42,839 bases of DNA, taken from Candidatus Methylomirabilota bacterium (GTDB lineage Bacteria > Methylomirabilota > Methylomirabilia > Rokubacteriales > CSP1-6). A model generated the notes under the pieces. It was not told the origin of the DNA. It worked only from the letters and a program-made list of their open reading frames with translations, and did no database searches. Made by a program: the position numbers and the translations under genes. Of the stretch, positions 8,097 to 15,499 are shown one piece after another. The stretch covers positions 1 to 42,839 of the forward strand of contig DATFYA010000212.1 in the NCBI GenBank assembly GCA_035315345.1, in the 5' to 3' direction. The stretch's first letter is position 1; each line of letters starts with the position of its first letter.

Positions 8097-9059
8097 ATGG
8101 CGCAGATCACGCTCGGCATCGGCAGCTCGCACAGCCCGATGCTGAGCACGCCCTACGAGGCGTTTGCCGGGCTCGGCGACCTCGATCGCGCGCGCCTGCG
8201 CGAGTTCGCGGCGAAGGCGCGCGAGTGCGCCGGGCGGATCGATCGCGAGCTGCGCCCCGAGGTCACCCGGGCCCGACACGACGCGACGCAGGCCGCGGTC
8301 CGGCAGCTCGGCGAGGTGCTGGCCGAGGAGGCACCCGACGCGGTGGTCGTCATCGGCGACGACCAGAACGAGTGGTTCGGCCCCGACCACCGCCCGGCCC
8401 TCTGCATCTACTGGGGCGAGTCGGTCGAGAACCTCCCGCCGCCGCGGGCGAGCGTGCCGCCGCTGCGGCAGCTCTCCTACTGGGGGCTCTACGGTGACGG
8501 GGCCAACCGCGCGTTTCCGGTGGACGCCGCGCTCGGCCGGCACCTCATCGAGACGCTCACGCACGACTTCGACTTCGACGTCGCGCACCTGCGCGTGCAG
8601 CCGCGCCACGGTCCGTTCGGCCACGCGTGGAGCTTCGTGCACCAGCGGCTGATGGGCGAGCGCATCGTTCCGATCGTGCCGGTGCTGCTCAACACCTACT
8701 ATCCGCCGAACCAGCCGACGCCGCGGCGCTGCCATCAGCTGGGACGGGCGATCCGGCAGGCGATCGAGGACTGGCCCGCCCGCAAGCGCGTGGCCGTCCT
8801 GGCCTCGGGCGGGCTCAGCCACTTCTTCGTCGACGAGGAGCTGGACCGGCACGTGCTCGACCTGCTCGCCAAGAGGGACGGCGACGCGCTGAGCGCCCTG
8901 CCCCCGGCGCAGCTCGAGTCCGGCAACTCGGAGATCCGCAACTGGATCGCCACCGCCGGTGCGACCGAGCACCTGGCGATGCGCCTCGTCGACTACGTCC
9001 CGAGCTACCGGTCGGCGGCCGGGTCCGGAGTCGGCATGGCCTTCGCGGTCTGGCAATAG
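8097..9059 (+). CDS. LigB-type (class III) extradiol ring-cleavage dioxygenase
   Basis: 320 residues. The family cleaves catecholic aromatic rings next to the hydroxyl pair using non-haem Fe(II). GIGSSHSPM places His12, and RHDATQAAV places His61, exactly where the protocatechuate 4,5-dioxygenase beta subunit (LigB) has two metal ligands. The core strands VVVIGDDQNEWF and VLASGGLSHFF are typical. The third, glutamate ligand is probably Glu248 or Glu249 just after SGGLSH, but I cannot assign it with certainty. It opens the plus-strand catabolic cluster, with a Rieske oxygenase 25 nt downstream; that pairing suggests hydroxylation or O-demethylation followed by ring opening. No separate alpha (LigA-like) subunit is visible here. 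Actual substrate unknown. Confidence 0.9.
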   Translation: MAQITLGIGSSHSPMLSTPYEAFAGLGDLDRARLREFAAKARECAGRIDRELRPEVTRARHDATQAAVRQLGEVLAEEAPDAVVVIGDDQNEWFGPDHRPALCIYWGESVENLPPPRASVPPLRQLSYWGLYGDGANRAFPVDAALGRHLIETLTHDFDFDVAHLRVQPRHGPFGHAWSFVHQRLMGERIVPIVPVLLNTYYPPNQPTPRRCHQLGRAIRQAIEDWPARKRVAVLASGGLSHFFVDEELDRHVLDLLAKRDGDALSALPPAQLESGNSEIRNWIATAGATEHLAMRLVDYVPSYRSAAGSGVGMAFAVWQ

Positions 9060-9084
9060 GCGGTCGCGCCACAGGAGGGAGCCG

Positions 9085-10386
9085 ATGCTCTCGCACGAGG
9101 ACAACGAGCTGCTGTGCCGGGTCGGCCGCGGCACGCCCATGGGCGAGCTGCTGCGCCACTACTGGATGCCGTGCCTGCCGTCCTTCGAGCTGCCCGCGCC
9201 CGATTGCCCGCCGAAGAAGGTACGCCTGCTCGGCGAGGACCTGGTCGCGTTCCGCGACAGCCGCGGCGAGGTCGGGTTGCTGGCCGCCAACTGCCCGCAC
9301 CGCGGCGCCTCGCTCTTCTTCGGCCGCAACGAGGAGTGCGGGCTGCGCTGCTCCTATCACGGCTGGAAGTACGACGTGACCGGCCGCTGCGTGGACATGC
9401 CGAACGAGCCGGAGGAGTCCACCTTCAAGGACAAGGTGCGCGCCCGCGCGTACCCCTGCCGCGACGTCAACGGGGTGATCTGGACGTACCTGGGCCCGCG
9501 CGAGCGCACGCCGCCTCTGCCCGCGTTCGAGATCAACACGCTGCCCGCCGCGCAGGTGTACCCGCCGCTTCTGATGCTGGAGGAGTGCAACTGGGTCCAG
9601 GCGCTCGAGGGCGACATCGACTCCTCTCACATCGACTTCGTGCACGCCAAGCGCTCGCCCGACAGCCGACAGCGCGGCACGTTCCATCGCGACAAGCGGC
9701 CGCGCCTCGAGGTGCTGCCCACCGATTACGGCGCCTGCTACTCCGCGCGCCGGCGCTCGGACACCGAAGGGCTCTACTGGCACCGCATCACCCAGTTCAT
9801 CCTGCCCTTCTACTCGATGATCGCGGCGAGCGACCCCCACATCGTCTCCGCGCGGGCCTGGGTGCCGCTCGACGACCACTACAACCTCCAGGTCGTGATG
9901 CGCGCGCGGCTCGATCGGCCGGTGACCGAGGAGGAGGCGCGGCAGGTGCGCGATCCCTTCGCGTCGTGGGGCGGCTACGTCGACTCCGGCGGCGACCCGT
10001 ACCGCCGCTTCTACACCGCGGCCAACATCCACAACGACTACCGGCAGGACCACGCCTTGCTGAAGGACCTGACCATCGGCATCCCGTTCCTCGGCAACCT
10101 CCAGGATCGGGCGATGACCGAGACGATGGGGCCGATCTACGACCGGACGCAGGAGCACCTCGGGACCACCGACGCGATGGTGATCCTGGTGCGGCGCCGA
10201 TTGATCGACGCGGCCCGCGCGCTGCGCGACCGCGGCGTGCTACCCGCGAACGTCGACGACCCCACGCTCTGCCGGGTGCGGCCGGCCTCGGCGCTCTTGC
10301 CCGAGGGCGAGAGCTGGATCGGCGCGACCGAGAAGGCGCGGCAGTCCGACGCCGGCGTGCCGATCGCGTGGGTGCCCTTCGTCTGA
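9085..10386 (+). CDS. Rieske non-haem iron oxygenase, phthalate 4,5-dioxygenase-like alpha subunit
   Basis: 433 residues from the ATG at 9085, preceded by AGGAGGGA; the frame extends further upstream but the homology starts at MLSHEDNELL. The Rieske [2Fe-2S] site is Cys70-Pro-His72 ... Cys89-Ser-Tyr-His92 (CPHRGASLFF and CSYHGWKYD). The mononuclear iron site follows the (D/E)x3Dx2Hx4H pattern: Glu175, Asp179, His182, His187. The start MLSHEDNELLCRVGRGTPMG and the general layout match the phthalate-dioxygenase/LigX/VanA group, which hydroxylates or O-demethylates aromatic acids. No reductase or ferredoxin gene is next to it, so electrons must come from elsewhere. Its stop overlaps the start of a HicB-like gene. 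Confidence 0.93.
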   Translation: MLSHEDNELLCRVGRGTPMGELLRHYWMPCLPSFELPAPDCPPKKVRLLGEDLVAFRDSRGEVGLLAANCPHRGASLFFGRNEECGLRCSYHGWKYDVTGRCVDMPNEPEESTFKDKVRARAYPCRDVNGVIWTYLGPRERTPPLPAFEINTLPAAQVYPPLLMLEECNWVQALEGDIDSSHIDFVHAKRSPDSRQRGTFHRDKRPRLEVLPTDYGACYSARRRSDTEGLYWHRITQFILPFYSMIAASDPHIVSARAWVPLDDHYNLQVVMRARLDRPVTEEEARQVRDPFASWGGYVDSGGDPYRRFYTAANIHNDYRQDHALLKDLTIGIPFLGNLQDRAMTETMGPIYDRTQEHLGTTDAMVILVRRRLIDAARALRDRGVLPANVDDPTLCRVRPASALLPEGESWIGATEKARQSDAGVPIAWVPFV

Positions 10387-10673
10387 TGCCCGACGCGCTC
10401 GCGGACGCCGCGGCGGCCGAGAGCGGGCGGCCGCTCGCCTACTACGAGGCGGTGCCCTACCTGCTGGTGCTCGAGTCGATCGAGCGCGGCGGCGAGTGGC
10501 TTCGTCGCGCCGAGCATCCCGAGCTGCCGGGCTGCGTGGCCGAGGCCCCTTCGGCGCTGGAGGCGCTCGACCGGCTGGACGGCGAGCGGCGACGGGTGCT
10601 GCGCGCGATGTGGGAGCGCGGCGCGCCGATCCCGGTGCCGCGGCCGCCGCTGCGCGAGCCGGGCGTCTCCTAG
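10386..10673 (+). CDS. HicB-like small protein coupled to the Rieske gene
   Basis: 95 residues; the ATG shares one base with the TGA of the oxygenase (TGATG), indicating translational coupling. The pattern YLLVLESIERGGEWLRRAEH, then PELPGCVAEAPSALEALDRL and a C-terminal helix ending GAPIPVPRPPL is that of HicB-type partial RNase H folds (strands, PELPGC turn, EAL helix, IPxP). No HicA-type toxin gene and no C-terminal DNA-binding domain are seen, so I doubt a toxin-antitoxin role. The tight coupling suggests a partner or accessory of the oxygenase, which is inference only. Confidence 0.8.
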   Translation: MPDALADAAAAESGRPLAYYEAVPYLLVLESIERGGEWLRRAEHPELPGCVAEAPSALEALDRLDGERRRVLRAMWERGAPIPVPRPPLREPGVS

Positions 10674-10745
10674 AGTCCCGCGGATCGCCCGCATGCGTCG
10701 CGGCCGATGCGCTCGGACGCGAACGGAGGTATTGTACCCCTCGCG

Positions 10746-11930
10746 ATGATCATCGATTGCGACGGGCACATCCTCGAGCCGCCCGATCTGTGGGAGCAAT
10801 ACCTCGAGGCGCGCTACAAGGCCCGCGCCATCCGGATCCGGGTCGGCGACGATGGCTACGAGTACCTGGAGATCGACGGCCGGCGGGCCACCCTGCCCCG
10901 TCCCGGCCAGCTCGGCACGCTGGGCGGCATGGGCAAGCGCGTGGACGAGGCGCGGGAGCTGCGCGAGCGCGCCCTGCGCGGCGAGATCCGGCCCGAGGAG
11001 ATGCGTGGCATCCGCCCGGGACCGGAGCAGACCTATCTCCGCGGCGCCGCCTTCGGCACGATGGACATGAAGGAGCGCGTCCAGCTGCTGGACCGCGAGG
11101 GCATGGCGAAGGCGGTCCTCTACCCGACGCTCGGCCTGCTCTGGGAAGCCGAGCTGATGGACGCCGAGCTGTCGGGCGCGTACTGCCGCGCCTACAACCG
11201 CTGGATCGCCGACTTCTGCCGCGACTCCGGCGGCCGGTTGATTCCCATCGCGCATCTGTCGCTGGGCGATCCCGCCGAGGCAGCGCGCGAGCTCGAGCGC
11301 GCGGTGCGCGACGGCTGCCGCGGCGCGTTCGTCTGCCCCTTCACGATCACGCGCGTGCCCCACGGCGCCCCCGCGCACGACGCGGTGTTCGCGGCCGCGC
11401 AGGATCTCGACGTGCCGCTGGCCATCCATCCCACCTTCGAGCCGCCCGCCTGGAACGTGCACCACCGCTACGACAAGTTCGGCTGGGCGGTGTGGTACTT
11501 CGACCTCTTCGCCGGCCACGGCGTGATGCAGGCCTTCGCCACCTTCTTCCAGCTGGGCGTGTTCGACCGCTTCCCGCGCCTGCGGGTGGTGGTGCTGGAA
11601 TCGCAGGCCGGCTGGATCGGCTACTTCCTCGACCGTGCCGACGCCATCTTCGGCGGGACGACGCTGGGCGCGACCGTGCGGCTCCGCGAGACGCCGTCGT
11701 ACTACTTCAAGCGCCAGTGCTTCATCTCCGCCGACCCGGACGAGCGGACGATCCCCGCCATGATGCAGCTGGTCGGCGAGGACCGCTTCTTCTGGGCCAG
11801 CGACTATCCGCATCCCGATCATCCCGGCAACTACCTCGAGGAGCTGAAGGAGATGGTGGCGCCGATGCCGGACTCGGCCCGGCACGCCATCCTGGGCGGC
11901 AACGTCGCCCGCGCCTACCACCTCTCCTGA
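10746..11930 (+). CDS. Amidohydrolase-2 family (ACMSD-like) metal-dependent hydrolase/decarboxylase
   Basis: 394 residues from the ATG at 10746. An in-frame ATG at 10707 would add 13 non-conserved residues; GGAGGT at 10725-10730 lies between the two, so the start is not fully settled. The N-terminal metal motif is IIDCDGHILEPPDLW (Asp6-Gly-His8). LAIHPTFEPP carries a probable metal His, and the C-terminal FFWASDYPHPDH carries the conserved Asp, followed by ILGGNVARAYHL, the usual end of this family. Members decarboxylate or hydrolyse aromatic acids and ring-cleavage products, which fits the ring-cleaving oxygenases upstream. The insert rich in Arg/Glu around residues 55-95 is common in bacterial members. 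The truncated paralogue fragment follows 11 nt downstream. Confidence 0.9.
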   Translation: MIIDCDGHILEPPDLWEQYLEARYKARAIRIRVGDDGYEYLEIDGRRATLPRPGQLGTLGGMGKRVDEARELRERALRGEIRPEEMRGIRPGPEQTYLRGAAFGTMDMKERVQLLDREGMAKAVLYPTLGLLWEAELMDAELSGAYCRAYNRWIADFCRDSGGRLIPIAHLSLGDPAEAARELERAVRDGCRGAFVCPFTITRVPHGAPAHDAVFAAAQDLDVPLAIHPTFEPPAWNVHHRYDKFGWAVWYFDLFAGHGVMQAFATFFQLGVFDRFPRLRVVVLESQAGWIGYFLDRADAIFGGTTLGATVRLRETPSYYFKRQCFISADPDERTIPAMMQLVGEDRFFWASDYPHPDHPGNYLEELKEMVAPMPDSARHAILGGNVARAYHLS

Positions 11931-11941
11931 TCGGAGGTCCC

Positions 11942-12097
11942 ATGAGCTACAACCGGATCCCGGCGGATGGCCATCTCGATGTGATCTGGCTGCCCCCCGA
12001 CCTCTTCGTCTCGGAGGCGCCCGCCGCCCTGAAGGACCGCATGCCCTACGTGGCCGACGGGCCCGAACCGGCGGCGCCGGCGGGAGCGCGCGCATGA
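11942..12097 (+). pseudogene. Truncated amidohydrolase N-terminus (51 residues)
   Basis: A complete small frame with an excellent GGAGGT ribosome site encodes MSYNRIPADGHLDVIWLP, then PDLFVSEAPAALKDRMPY, and stops after an Ala/Pro-rich tail. ADGHLD followed by WLPPDLFV and LKDRMP is the opening of amidohydrolase-2 family enzymes, with the first metal-binding Asp-x-His, but the remaining ~300 residues are missing. The stop overlaps the next gene's ATG (ATGA). It is therefore probably a deletion remnant of a second amidohydrolase, kept in frame and still translated. A genuine 51-residue protein cannot be excluded. Confidence 0.65.
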
Positions 12098-13257
12098 TCA
12101 CGACCTTCGGCAGCCTCTTCGCGGGCCACGTGGATCTCGACGACGAAGGGCTCGAGGGGACCGCGGCCAACGACCGCTGGCTCTCCGACGAGCGGCTGGC
12201 CACCGTCTTCCCCAAGAGCGAGGCCATCGCCCGTCTGATGGACCGGACCGGCTACGACATCTTCTGGCTGGCCGAGCACCACTTCCAGCGCGAGGGGTAC
12301 GAGTGCATCCCCAACGTGCTGATGCTGGCCCTGCACCTCTGTCATCTCACGAAGAACATCCGGGTCGGCTGCGGCTTCAACATCGCGCCGATGTGGCACC
12401 CGATCCGGATGGCCGAGGACTTCGCCACCGTCGACTGGCTCACCAACGGCCGCGTGGTGTTCGGGGTCGGGCGCGGCTACCACACCCGCGAGGTCGAGGC
12501 CTTCGGGGCGCCGCTGCTCGATCAGAACGCCAATCGCGAGCTGTTCGAGGAGCAGGTCGAGATCATCATGAAGTCGTTCAACCAGCGGGCCTTCTCGCAC
12601 CGGGGCAAGCACTACACGATCCCGCCGCGCGTGCCCTACCGCGGCTACGAGCTGGAGGAGATCACGCTGGTGCCGCGGCCCAAGACGCTGCCGGTGGAGT
12701 GCTGGCAGCCGGTGGTCAGCGCGAGCCCGCGTGCGCTCGACTTCATGGCGAAGCACGACATCCGCGGCATCATCGGGGGCGGCGCCGCGCCGGGCGGGGC
12801 CAACGAGAAGGTGGTCCACGCCTTCCGCGAGGCGCGCGCCCGCGCCGGGCACGAAGGCGAGCCGGGCGAGGGTCTCTGCATCGGCTTCTCGTTCCACATC
12901 GCCGACAGCATGGAGCAGGGCATCCGGGAGGCCACGCCCTTCTTCGAGGAGAACATCAAGATGTTCGCCCCGCTCGGCTTCGTGCCCGGGCTCACTCCCG
13001 AGCAGATCGAGGCGGTGGCCGACCCGAAGCGGGCGCGCGGAGCCAACCTGCCGACGCTGCGCCAGGCCATCAAGGCGGGCTCGTGGTTGATCGGGCCGGC
13101 CGAGCAGATCACCGAGCAGCTCATGGAGATCCAGCACAAGTACCCGGGCCTCGAGGTCGTCAACGTGGGTCAGCCGGTCGGCACCCCGCAGGCGGTGATC
13201 CTCGACCAGCTCGAGCGCTTCTCGACGCAGGTGATGCCGGCCTTCAAGCGCCGCTGA
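12094..13257 (+). CDS. LLM-class (luciferase-like) flavin-dependent oxidoreductase
   Basis: 387 residues, starting within ATGA that overlaps the previous frame's stop. It shows the bacterial luciferase-like TIM-barrel pattern: AIARLMDRTGYDIFWLAEHH, the N-terminal strand FGSLFAGHVD, RVGCGFNIAPMWHPIR, and LTNGRVVFGVGRGYHTREVE in the flavin/F420-binding region. These enzymes use reduced FMN or F420 to monooxygenate or otherwise oxidise small organic substrates, including C-N and C-S compounds. No flavin reductase gene is adjacent. Position between amidohydrolase and thioesterase genes points to a step in the same degradative route; substrate unknown. Confidence 0.92.
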   Translation: MITTFGSLFAGHVDLDDEGLEGTAANDRWLSDERLATVFPKSEAIARLMDRTGYDIFWLAEHHFQREGYECIPNVLMLALHLCHLTKNIRVGCGFNIAPMWHPIRMAEDFATVDWLTNGRVVFGVGRGYHTREVEAFGAPLLDQNANRELFEEQVEIIMKSFNQRAFSHRGKHYTIPPRVPYRGYELEEITLVPRPKTLPVECWQPVVSASPRALDFMAKHDIRGIIGGGAAPGGANEKVVHAFREARARAGHEGEPGEGLCIGFSFHIADSMEQGIREATPFFEENIKMFAPLGFVPGLTPEQIEAVADPKRARGANLPTLRQAIKAGSWLIGPAEQITEQLMEIQHKYPGLEVVNVGQPVGTPQAVILDQLERFSTQVMPAFKRR

Positions 13258-13280
13258 CCCGCCGGCCGCCCCGCGCTCGC

Positions 13281-14072
13281 GTGAGCCCGCTCCCGCCGTT
13301 CTTCGCCGCCGACGGGGAGCGCTTCGTTCCGTCCGTGTCGGCACGCGGCCCGTGGAGCCCTCGGCATCAGCACGGCGGTCCGCCCGCCGCGCTCCTCGCG
13401 CGCGCCTTCGCGGGCCTGGCCGGGGCCGGTGGGCAGATCGCGCGGCTCACCTTCGACTTCCTGCGTCCGGTTCCCCTCGAGCCCCTGACCGTCGCGACGC
13501 GCGTCGTGCGCGCCGGCGCGAAGGTCCAGCGCCTCGCCGGCTCACTCCTCACCGAGGACGACGCCGTCGTGATCGAGGCCACCTGCCTCGTCATGCGCGT
13601 GGCCGCCGGCAGCGTGACCGTGCTCCCGGAGCCGCGAACGCCGCCCGTGCCGCCGGCCGAGAGCACGCCATTCGAGCTGCCGCTCATGAGCGGGGACCAG
13701 GGCTATCACCGAGCGATGGAGTGGCGACTCGCCAAGGGCGCCCTGGGCCGCGGGCCGACCGCGGCCTGGCTGAGGCCTCGCGTCGCGCTCGTCGCCGGCG
13801 AGACGCCGACGCCGCTCGAGTGCCTCGTCACGGCGGCCGACTCGGCGAGCGGCGTGGCGCTGGCCGTCGATCCTCGCACCACCACGTTCGTCAACGGCGA
13901 CCTGACGATCGCCCTGCATCGCGCTCCCACCGGCGAGTGGACCTGCCTCGACGCCGCCACCAGCGGCGAACGCCACGGCATCGGGCTCGCGCGGGCGCGG
14001 CTGTGGGACACGGCGGGCCTGGTGGGTCGCTCGCTCCAGACGCTGCTGCTGGAGCCGCGAGCGGACCGCTAG
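13281..14072 (+). CDS. Thioesterase-like (hotdog) family protein
   Basis: 263 residues from a GTG at 13281, 23 nt after the LLM gene; no strong ribosome site, so the exact start is uncertain, but homology begins at once (LPPFFAADGERFVP). The signature HQHGGPPAALLARAF followed by RLTFDFLRPVPLEPL identifies the double-hotdog thioesterase-like superfamily (TesB-related, PF13622 type). A second hotdog is visible near TAWLRPRVALVAGE to TFVNGDLTIALHR. Members hydrolyse acyl-CoA thioesters or merely bind acyl groups; in catabolic clusters they may release CoA from an intermediate. The usual TesB catalytic residues cannot be confirmed by eye. Confidence 0.82.
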   Translation: MSPLPPFFAADGERFVPSVSARGPWSPRHQHGGPPAALLARAFAGLAGAGGQIARLTFDFLRPVPLEPLTVATRVVRAGAKVQRLAGSLLTEDDAVVIEATCLVMRVAAGSVTVLPEPRTPPVPPAESTPFELPLMSGDQGYHRAMEWRLAKGALGRGPTAAWLRPRVALVAGETPTPLECLVTAADSASGVALAVDPRTTTFVNGDLTIALHRAPTGEWTCLDAATSGERHGIGLARARLWDTAGLVGRSLQTLLLEPRADR

Positions 14073-14073
14073 C

Positions 14074-14103
14074 TCGCCCTCGCGGCCTGGAGGGCACTAT
14101 AAT
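14074..14103 (+). promoter_or_regulatory. Internal promoter candidate with perfect TATAAT
   Basis: A perfect -10 box TATAAT at 14098-14103 stands out in this GC-rich sequence. The best -35 at 18-nt spacing (TCGCCC, 14074-14079) is poor. Transcription would start near 14110, just ahead of CGGAGGA and the aminotransferase ATG at 14123. It could split the long plus-strand cluster into two transcription units. Confidence 0.5.
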
Positions 14104-14122
14104 CCGGTTCCGGAGGACCACC

Positions 14123-15499
14123 ATGGCGACAACTCCCGTGAAGGCACCGCAGGCGCTGGCCGAGACGAGACGCTGGGCCGCGCCGGGATCGAAGTCGGCC
14201 GCGCTCTTCGCGCAGGCCCAGGGCGTGATGCCGGGCGGCAACACGCGCACCACCGTCTACATGGCGCCCTACCCGCCCTACGCGGCGTCGGGCGACGGCT
14301 GCTGGATCACCGACGTGGAGGGCGATCGCCGGCTCGACTGCCTGAACAACTACACCGCGCTGATCCACGGTCACGCGCATCCCGCCATCGTGGAGGCGGC
14401 GACGCGGCGCCTCGCCCTGGGCTCCTCGTTCCCCCTGCCCACCCCGGAGGAGGTGGAGCTGGCCGCGCTCCTCTGCGAGCGTGTGCCCTCGGCCGAGCGC
14501 GTGCGCTTCACCAACTCGGGCAGCGAGGCGGTGATGATGGCGATCAAGGGCGCGCGGGCCTGGACCGGCCGGCCGAAGATCGCCAAGTTCGAGGGCGCCT
14601 ACCACGGCTCCTACGACTACGCGGAGGTGAGCCTCGCCTCGTCGCCTCAGCACTGGGGTAGCCTGGCCGCGCCGGCCAGCACGCCGTATTCCAGGGGCGT
14701 GCCGCCGGCGGTCCTCGACGACGTGGTGGTGCTGCCGTTCAACCACGCCGAGCTGGCGGTGGCGCGCATCGAGCGCGAGGCCCGGCACCTCGCGGCGGTG
14801 CTGGTCGACCCCATCCCGAACCGCGTGGGCCTGATCCCGGCGCAGCGCGACTTCCTGCGCGCGCTGCGCGAGGTGACGTCGCGGCACGGCATCGCGCTCA
14901 TCTTCGACGAGGTGATCACCTTCCGGGTCGGCTATCACGGAGCGCAGGGGGTGTTCGGCGTCACCCCGGATCTCACCACGCTCGGCAAGATCATCGGCGG
15001 CGGCTTCCCGGTGGGTGCGGTGGTCGGCCGGGCCGACGTGATGGCGGTGTTCGATCCGACCGGCGGCAAGCCGGCGGCGCCGCACGGCGGCACCTTCAAC
15101 GCCAACCCGGTGACGATGGCCGCCGGGCTGGCCGGCATGCGGCTGCTGACGCCCGACGCCTTCGGCCGGCTCGACGAGCTGGGGGCGAAGCTCCGCGCGA
15201 GCCTCGAAGCCTGCTTCAAGCGCGCCGGCGTGCCCGGCGCGGTCACGGGAATGGGCTCGCTCTTCCGCCTGCATCCGACCGATCGCGAGCTGATCGACTA
15301 CCGCAGCACGCGCACGACGCCGGAGGAAGACGCGCGCCTGCACCGCATGGTGCGCGGGCTCATGGAGCGCGGCGTGCTGATGTCGATCACCGGGCTCGGC
15401 TGCCTCTCCTCGCCGATGGGCGACGCGGAGCTGGAGAGCCTGGTCGAGACGTTCGCGGCGGTGCTGGCCGCCGAGAGCGCCCCCGGGAACGGAGGATGA
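14123..15499 (+). CDS. Class III PLP aminotransferase, glutamate-1-semialdehyde aminomutase-like
   Basis: 458 residues with CGGAGGA before the ATG. Class III aminotransferase features: GVMPGGNTRTTVY near residue 34 (typical of the GSA-aminomutase branch), NSGSEAVMMAIKGARA (131-146) for phosphate binding, the PLP-nitrogen Asp262 in IFDEVITFR, and the Schiff-base lysine Lys289 in TTLGKIIGGGFPVGA. The GSA aminomutase of haem synthesis has the same fold, but this copy sits among catabolic genes, so it more likely transaminates an amine or beta-amino acid released by the downstream amidase. Its TGA overlaps the amidase ATG by 4 nt. Confidence 0.88.
   Translation: MATTPVKAPQALAETRRWAAPGSKSAALFAQAQGVMPGGNTRTTVYMAPYPPYAASGDGCWITDVEGDRRLDCLNNYTALIHGHAHPAIVEAATRRLALGSSFPLPTPEEVELAALLCERVPSAERVRFTNSGSEAVMMAIKGARAWTGRPKIAKFEGAYHGSYDYAEVSLASSPQHWGSLAAPASTPYSRGVPPAVLDDVVVLPFNHAELAVARIEREARHLAAVLVDPIPNRVGLIPAQRDFLRALREVTSRHGIALIFDEVITFRVGYHGAQGVFGVTPDLTTLGKIIGGGFPVGAVVGRADVMAVFDPTGGKPAAPHGGTFNANPVTMAAGLAGMRLLTPDAFGRLDELGAKLRASLEACFKRAGVPGAVTGMGSLFRLHPTDRELIDYRSTRTTPEEDARLHRMVRGLMERGVLMSITGLGCLSSPMGDAELESLVETFAAVLAAESAPGNGG

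Noticed and set aside
10386-10673. Toxin-antitoxin module
   Set aside because: Only a HicB-like fold is present; no HicA toxin frame precedes or follows, and the gene is coupled to an oxygenase.
10707-10745. Upstream ATG for the amidohydrolase
   Set aside because: The 13 extra residues are outside the family, and the only ribosome-like GGAGGT lies downstream of this ATG.
14123-15499. HemL (haem biosynthetic glutamate-1-semialdehyde aminomutase)
   Set aside because: Fold and motifs match, but the operon is catabolic and coupled to an amidase; a dedicated HemL would not normally sit here.
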